A stretch of 64,000 bases of DNA, from NCBI RefSeq assembly GCF_004664715.2, contig NC_051063.1, positions 69,550,518-69,614,517 on the forward strand. Reading direction: 5' to 3'. Position numbers and translations under genes: made by a program. The DNA comes from Peromyscus leucopus. Its lineage: Eukaryota; Chordata; Mammalia; Rodentia; Cricetidae. Positions within the stretch are counted from its first letter, which is position 1; every line of letters starts with the position of its first letter. A model generated the notes under the pieces. The model did no database searches. It was given only the letters and a program-made list of their open reading frames with translations, and had not been told where the DNA came from. Of this stretch, positions 58,301 through 64,000 are shown one piece after another.

Positions 58301-60390
58301 CAGCGTGCAAGGAAGAGAGATACTTGCCCATCCTCAGTGGTGAAGAAAGGAAAAAGGGATGGGGTGAAATAATGTTGACCAAACACGTCCACTCTCTCAG
58401 CACCTCAAAGTCCTTAAGGAAAAAGCCTCTCTCAAGGAAAGGTGTAAGCGTGAATTTGGTAAATTCATCCTACATTGGAGAAAAGTCTGAAGAAGTATGT
58501 AGAACATTCCTAAATTTAGGAGACAACTGCTTCAGAAGTGCGTTGAGGGAGGCTCAGCCCTTGCAGGTGACTGGAAAGCTCAGAAGGTGCTGAGGGAAAG
58601 GAGGGGAGGTGCCTGGAGTGGGAAGCCTGGTCCTCCAGAGTAACCTGCAGCAGCAGGACCAAAGGCTGCTTATGTTAAGGAGACATGCTTTCAAAGTCAG
58701 TGGGTATTCTACCACCGGATTGTATATTCACCCAAGCACACACAAACTAATGTGTGGAAAACGAGAACCACTGCATGGTGGTTTGGTATAAGTCTGCTTC
58801 TAAAAATACTTCCTTTTCTTTTAAAGATTTGAGAGCTACATGACTCTTGAAATAATTTAACCCTTTACATTATTGAATGCCCTCTCACCGACGACTCCAA
58901 GGAATCAGTGAGGCAGAGTGAAGAGTTTCGCTTCTCTAAGGAAATTACTCTCAGTCTTTGGGGGAAAAAGTGCACACTCAATAAACTTGTACAAGCACTT
59001 ACAATTGGTAGTTTTAAACAGCCAAATGAGATAAAACTGACTTCTGAAACCACAATGACAAAAACTAGTTTTGAGCAGCATGGAAATACAGATGCCTCGA
59101 TACTTACAATGTGGTCACATCCTGATTCATCCACCTCGAAGACAGCACAAACTGACATGCATTCCTTTACATGCAGCATGCTAACACCCAGCTTAGTCAT
59201 ACAGCGCAGAGTTCAGTGTCCATGGCTTCCTTGGGGAGTGAGGGGCTGACAGAAAGCTGGGTTTGTTACAAGAAAAGACTGTGCCATATGTTCATACTTT
59301 GGGCAATGTTCAAAATTCAAGAATTGAGGTCCAGCTTCTGCTGAATTGTGTATGAGTTTCCCAACATGGAAATGGCTAGAATTCATTAGGCTAACCGTCA
59401 TAGCTGGCAGATAGGTACATACTCTTCCACTGGGCACACTCCTTTTAGGCAGAAATAAAACTGGGCTAGCCAAAGCGAGCTTAATTTTATTTACAGATTC
59501 AAATAGCAGAAGTGACACTGGATGGAACAAGAGCCCCTGGGCAGTGTGTCAGGATGCACGGATCACGAGGTACAGACAGGAATAGGTTTCCTATACAGTG
59601 AGGGGAAGATGGCGTGGGGAAAGGATGAGGGCCTGCAGGCATTCACTGGAATTCAGTAAGTATTCCAGGGAGGCTGCAGGCTCCCATCCGGGGACAGATG
59701 GACAGCGGGGGATACCCCCCCACACTGCCTTTCCTCTTATTCCAAATGATCCCATTCCTGTCAGTGTGCTTTAAAAAGAAAATTATGGTATCAGGATTTT
59801 TCTTATTTGACCAATTATCTAATCTATAATTTCTACTATAGAAAAGTCAATGCCTTCAAAATCCAATACTATTAAAGGCTGCTAAATGTCAGAGGCGAGT
59901 TTGACAAGAATTAAACACACAAAGACTGTCTATGTTCTCTCAGGGGTACTCAGAGGGGGAGACTGAAGTCCAGACCCCAAATTCTCAAACTTGGCGATGC
60001 TGTCTGTTAGAGCAGAAAAGAGGGACTTGGCAGTAGGACTGCCAAGGTCGGTAAGTGCCAGGAGAGGAGAATTCTCTCCAAATGCCTGAGGGCATCAACC
60101 CTAAACCCTTGAACTTTCATTTGGGAAACACTCAGAGGAATGTGATACAGATACACAAGACACAGAAACACCATCTACCTACCAAGATACACTCGGCTCC
60201 CCTGCCCTTCCCACAGTCCAGGGCCTCCCCAGCCCATCTGGGACCTTAAAGGAGAGAGGTCGGTCCACTGGCATGCTTCTAGAGGCCTGCCCTTCCAGCT
60301 AATCCCTGAAAATCAGCAATACTCTAATGCATACTTCCTGCAAAGAGGTTACATCTCCTGTGAAGTGTCCCAGATAAAATAAAACAACGA
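55351..60390. other. Long repeat-poor intronic stretch (5 kb)
   Basis: The longest part of the window in which I recognise no transposon or microsatellite. It includes minus-strand frames of about 150 codons at 55693-56413 and a plus-strand frame of 159 codons at 58114-58593; none shows a recognisable domain or homologous splice context. At about 59110 the minus strand has a strong GTAAGTATC donor-like sequence but no in-frame exon. Confidence 0.45.
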
Positions 60391-60575
60391 AAAGGCGGGC
60401 GGAGGGGTCGGCAGGTAAGAGCACCCGATGCGCAGCCTGACAACCAGCGTTGAATCCCCAGCACCCACGTGGTGGAAGGAGAGAGCCAGCTCCTAAACTG
60501 TCCTCTCCCCCCCCCCAACATGCTGTGGCACCTGCAACCCCCCCTCCATGAATATAATAAAACCAAACAGTGGAT
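60391..60575 (+). mobile_element. B2-family SINE
   Basis: 'gtcggcaggtaagagcaccc', 'ggtggaaggagagagccagc' and a short poly-C insertion near 60507 fit a B2/B3-type element. Confidence 0.7.
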
Positions 60576-61403
60576 TAAAAGAAAATAAGGCAAAAATCAA
60601 ACGGATGACGTAACATTTTTAAGTCATCTGGTCACTTGTCACGTATTCAGAGAAGAGTATCCCAAGCTTTAACTATATTTCAAAGAAGTTAGCAATGCCT
60701 AGAGAGGGAACAGGCAGGGAATTCCCTGAGGTTGTATGATCCTGGGAGGTGAGGAGAAGAAGAGAGAGAAAGGGGGAGATAGAGGGAGAATGAATGTCCA
60801 AAGTCATTCTACTCCTACCAGCCAAGGCATCAGCCAGGAGGGGACAACTAAGGACTTGACCTGGCCCCAGCACAGACCACAGTCATGGTCGATGGCATCC
60901 AGGGAGCAATTTGGATACAGAGGAAAGGCCAGATAGGAGAACTGAAAATCCATAAGCCAGAGCTACAGGAGAAAGAAACTGCCCTGTCCCGGCTCCCTAC
61001 AGATAGACATGCCCAAGTTCTCTGGGAGTTACCTCCTGACATTCAGAGTGAGAAGCCCCTTCCTTATGACTCTATCGACATCAAGTCCCAACCAGGACTA
61101 CATTTCTACAAGAAATTCTCAGTCATCGGTCCCTTTACAGCCCCTCAAGGCCTCATGTCACATCCTAGGCTCTCCAAGGCTTCAGCGGGAGTCATTTGCA
61201 GAGCCAAGCAGGGGCCATTCTTTCCAAGTTGAGCACAGGGGCCACCTTTCATGGCACAAATGATGCCTATGACTGGCTCTGATGGCAGCTGAATGAGGTC
61301 TTTATAGTAGTTTCCATAGGTAATGGGGCAATAACCACCAAATTTAAGACGACATAAAAAATTTCATTCTCTCAGCAAGGAAACCAAGAAACTGAGAGAA
61401 GAA
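60576..61403. other. Intronic unique sequence
   Basis: A 115-codon frame (60885-61232) is open on the plus strand with no recognisable protein family. Confidence 0.45.
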
Positions 61404-61459
61404 ATCTTTTTCTTTCTTTCTTTTTTTTTTCTTTTTTCCTGATTGGAAAAAAAAAATAA
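61404..61459. repeat. (CTTT)n / T-rich and A-rich low-complexity
   Basis: CTTT units run into a T stretch, then 'gattgg' and an A run, giving a small T/A palindrome. Confidence 0.85.
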
Positions 61460-62124
61460 GGCAGACAGAGAGACTGGCAATGAACAATAATAGTGCAGAA
61501 CTGGCGATAAAGAGAGATTTATAACTGATTCCAGGAACACCACAACCGAGTATGGGGTTTCCCTAGCCAATGCTCAGTATCCTCGGAGGATCAGAAATAC
61601 AAGAACTGCAGACCGAGGCAGGTCTGCTAAGGAGAGTGAAAATTAAAATGCGGTGTCACAGAGGCCCTTAGCTGAATTTGCAAGTTCAAGGGGTCTACAC
61701 GTCTAGGTGGGGGTGCTACTGAAAGTTAGTGTGCACATACTTCTGAATTGCCTCCAAAATCCCCAGGATACTGGTGTTCTTCACATAAATTCAACTGCAT
61801 CTTCGTGGGGGAATGTTTATTTTTACAGCTTTTGATGGAGTGCTTGTTGGTGTCGATCACTTTTTTTGTTGTTATTTTGTGCTATTATTTCTGATCTATT
61901 CCCCAATCCATCATTTTAATATTTGAGGGTGCTCCCGCCCTTTTAGCACCCATCTCTTGGGTAGTGCCATGACACCCTGGCTCAGCATTTCGAGTCTGAC
62001 AGCAGAAGAGAGATGGACCTTAACCCTCATGCACATGTCATGGAAACCACCAGGCAAGGACAGGTCCATACTCTACACTCTCGCTCACCTGCTCTTACAT
62101 TCCTCCACCCACCCATTCCTCTGT
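61460..62124. other. Intronic unique sequence
   Basis: Nothing recognised. Confidence 0.45.
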
Positions 62125-62138
62125 CCAGTCTTCATTCT

Positions 62139-62306
62139 CTTTTGTTTGTTTGGTTGGTTTTTTTTTTGAGACAGGGTTTCTCTGTGTAGTTTTGGTGCCT
62201 GTCCTGGATCTCGCTCTGTAGACCAGACTGGCCTCGAACTCACAGAGATCCACCTGGCTCTGCCTCCCGAGTGCTGGGATTAAAGGAGTGCACCACCACT
62301 GCCCAG
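62139..62306 (-). mobile_element. Full-length B1 SINE, antisense, 14-bp TSD
   Basis: 'gagacagggtttctctgtgt', 'ttttggtgcctgtcctggat', 'ctcgctctgtagaccagact' and 'gagtgctgggattaaaggag' read a near-consensus reversed B1. Flanking CCAGTCTTCATTCT is exactly repeated at 62125-62138 and 62307-62320, so the insertion is recent. The 'tttggtgcctgtcctgga' variant points to a cricetid rodent. Confidence 0.95.
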
Positions 62307-62320
62307 CCAGTCTTCATTCT

Positions 62321-62962
62321 TGAAAGAGATTGTCCATTGTACAATGACCCCAGACTTTGCTCTTTTTCAGGAAAATCCAAGTTAGGTACTCCAACATGCC
62401 CTGCCTCCTGCACACATACACTTGGGTCTTCACTCTAAAATCCCAAAGGCACATTCTCTCTAGACTATATGAGTTAAGTATTCAGTGCCATCCTGGAAAT
62501 CTCTGTGTAAGGACCATGAAAGCTGCTCTCAAAGGGACCACTTGATGGCTGAAAGAGAGAAAAATGGCAAAGGATGGTCCCGGGAATTCAAACAGATTTC
62601 AGACAAGATAAATGGCACTTGGGTTAGACACCCTTGGGAAAATGCAGTGTAGGTAGGAAAGTCCTCACAGCCAGGTAAACAAGAAGCCTTCACCTAAGGC
62701 AGTCTGTGTTGGCAACCCCTTAGTACTTCAGCGCTCTATGGAGAGGGAGCTGATTTTAATGTATAGTGATATTAAATAGAATTAATGGTAGCAATGCAGA
62801 AATACTGCCATATAAATTAAGTTTATCTTATATCCCTAGGGAATACTACATAGCACTACCAGACAACAGAGTGTGGAAAAATTCCAAAGTGGGGTGGAAA
62901 CACTCAAAGATGTCTGGGGAATTCACAGAGCATCATGTCACATTTGGGGCATGTTTTGGAAT
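62321..62962. other. Intronic unique sequence
   Basis: Nothing recognised. Confidence 0.45.
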
Positions 62963-63225
62963 ATATTGGCTGGGCAGACATCTCAGTGGGTAAAAGCACT
63001 TGCCAAACAACTAGGAGGATCCGAGTTTGAACCTCCAGAACCCATGTAAAGTCAGGCACTGCAACCTATATTTATTATTCCAGTCCTTGCTGGGGAAGAA
63101 GGAAGATGGAAACAGGAGAATCCACAGAAGCCCATGGGGCTGCTATCCTACCATACACAGCAAAACAACAACAAAAAACAAAACAAAATAAAACAAAAAA
63201 ACCCAAACCGAAACCAAACAAAAAA
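62963..63225 (+). mobile_element. B3/B2-family SINE with A-rich tail
   Basis: 'tggctgggcagacatctcag', 'tgggtaaaagcacttgccaa', 'gatccgagtttgaacctcca' mark the head; the right part ends in an (AAAAC)-like A-rich tail at 63162-63226. Confidence 0.7.
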
Positions 63226-63334
63226 ACCTGGCAGAGTCTATTGTAAAAAAGGCAGGTCTCAGGACTGACACCCACCGTTACGCTCTGATCTTTACATTCC
63301 AGTTGTGGACCAAGCACAGCCATACTCATGAATG

Positions 63335-63336
<2 letters not shown>

Positions 63337-63385
<49 letters not shown>

Positions 63386-63465
63386 ACTCACACACACTCA
63401 CATACACACTCACTCAAACTCACACACACACACACACACACACATACACACTCACCCACACAAGT
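63337..63465. repeat. (CA)n microsatellite with CACTCA variants
   Basis: Pure CA at about 63337-63378, a middle part with CACTCA and CATACA units, a second pure CA block at about 63421-63443, then further variant units. Confidence 0.95.
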
Positions 63466-63965
63466 ACAAACTAATATAGGTTCTGAGGATCTCAGCCTCC
63501 TGGAATAAAACTTACGTCTATAGTATTAGACACAACATTAAAAGAGGGACATTTGATTGATTATTGATTCTTACTCTAGTGAAAAAAAAAATAGGAAGCT
63601 TGTGCTTAATAATTTTTCATATGGTTACAGAAAACAATTATAGAAACTTAACTATTTATCTCAATTGTTTGGAAACTATCAAAACAAAACAAAATCTATA
63701 TATCATATCCGTCATCATAATGGCTCCCATATTAAAAGCCTACAGCCAAGACAGTACATTGGGTTGCGTGAAACATTTAAATAAATCAGCTAGAGATGAA
63801 AAGCCAATGTGAACAGTATTGTCTAGTGTCCTGGAGGAGCAAACAGCCTCAGCACACACAGATCTCCTTAAAGAGATGCTGTACTTTGTCTCGAAGAGGC
63901 ACACTACTGCCACACAACTCTCCTGGTTCTCACTGAAAGCGATTTCAGGGGCTGACAAATAAGGC
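63466..63965. other. AT-rich intronic unique sequence
   Basis: Nothing recognised beyond a short A run at 63582-63590. Confidence 0.45.
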
Positions 63966-64000
63966 TTACTACTTAAGAGTGCTTATTGCTCATGCAGAGG
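63966..64000 (+). mobile_element. B2 SINE head, cut by the window edge
   Basis: 'taagagtgcttattgctcat' and 'gcagagg' match the tRNA-like start of B2; the rest is outside. Confidence 0.6.

Larger units (their letters stand above)
29894..64000 (-). other. Dock1: Dock1 upstream intron, partial (at least 34.1 kb)
   Basis: This is the part of the intron preceding the exon at 29792-29893. I looked on the minus strand for the expected preceding DOCK1 coding sequence (ending near VISMGRDSELI) and found no match, so the intron extends beyond the right edge. The content is transposon relics, microsatellites and unannotated unique DNA. Confidence 0.8.

Noticed and set aside
58114..58593. 159-codon plus-strand open frame
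   Set aside because: No recognisable domain, antisense to Dock1, and one or two chance frames of this length are expected in 64 kb.
58865..59200. Possible extra minus-strand exon ending at a strong GTAAGTATC donor near 59110, whose last codons read DHI in the phase needed to join the GNFVACM exon
   Set aside because: An in-frame TGA lies immediately upstream of its first methionine, the peptide does not resemble DOCK1 upstream of that exon (which I recall as ending GRDSELI), and no acceptor yields an open exon.
1..64000. The nested antisense gene Insyn2a (Fam196a), which I recall lying within a Dock1 intron in mammals
   Set aside because: Its long coding exon would be obvious as an open frame on the plus strand; none of the frames resembles it, so it is outside this window.
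1..64000. CRISPR arrays, phage, operons, tRNA or rRNA genes
   Set aside because: The sequence is mammalian intronic DNA. Regularly spaced repeats are the minisatellite and microsatellites, and tRNA-like stretches are SINE heads.

Overview
The window is intronic, repeat-rich DNA from a rodent, and it carries two short coding exons of one gene on the minus strand. The rodent assignment rests on the interspersed repeats: B1, B2, B3, B4 and ID SINEs, L1 pieces and many long (CA)n tracts. The well-preserved B1 at 62139-62306 carries the internal variant 'ttggtgcctgtcctgga', which I associate with cricetid rodents (hamsters, voles, deer mice) rather than Mus. A 389-bp solo LTR at 45957-46345 is of a type I also associate with cricetid genomes. 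The genus cannot be decided from the sequence.

The gene is Dock1 (DOCK180), a Rac guanine-nucleotide exchange factor that works with ELMO in phagocytosis and cell migration. Transcription runs right to left. The upstream exon is 29893-29792 (102 nt, 34 codons, phase 0 at both ends). The downstream exon is 21739-21645 (95 nt, starts in phase 0, ends after two bases of a lysine codon). Both have AG acceptors and GTAAGT donors, and joined they give an uninterrupted segment of the helical region between the DHR-1 and DHR-2 domains. The intervening intron is 8052 bp. The next upstream exon (expected to the right) and the next downstream exon (expected to the left) were searched for by motif and not found, so the flanking introns extend past both window edges (at least 34 kb and 21 kb).

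Layout: 1-21644 is the 5' part, in gene orientation, of the intron after the second exon. It holds SINEs, two MIR relics, a possible degenerate LTR (7339-8410), a G-quadruplex-like run (13312-13342) and several microsatellites. 21740-29791 is the intron between the exons. Its outstanding feature is a minisatellite of about 1.3 kb with a 24-bp unit (25821-27141), which is free of stop codons over long stretches in several frames and so creates large false ORFs; beside it are (CA)n and polypurine tracts. 29894-64000 is part of the intron before the first exon. It holds a 5'-truncated L1 ORF2 relic with nested insertions (43735-45385), the solo LTR with 6-bp target-site duplications, older L1M and MIR fragments, a (TC)(TG)(CG) compound tract, a 120-bp polypurine tract and many SINEs.

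No complete gene, tRNA, rRNA, CRISPR array or prokaryotic-type operon is present, and no undescribed biological system is evident. The points of interest are repeat structure, possible non-B DNA, candidate conserved non-coding stretches and lineage-informative insertions.
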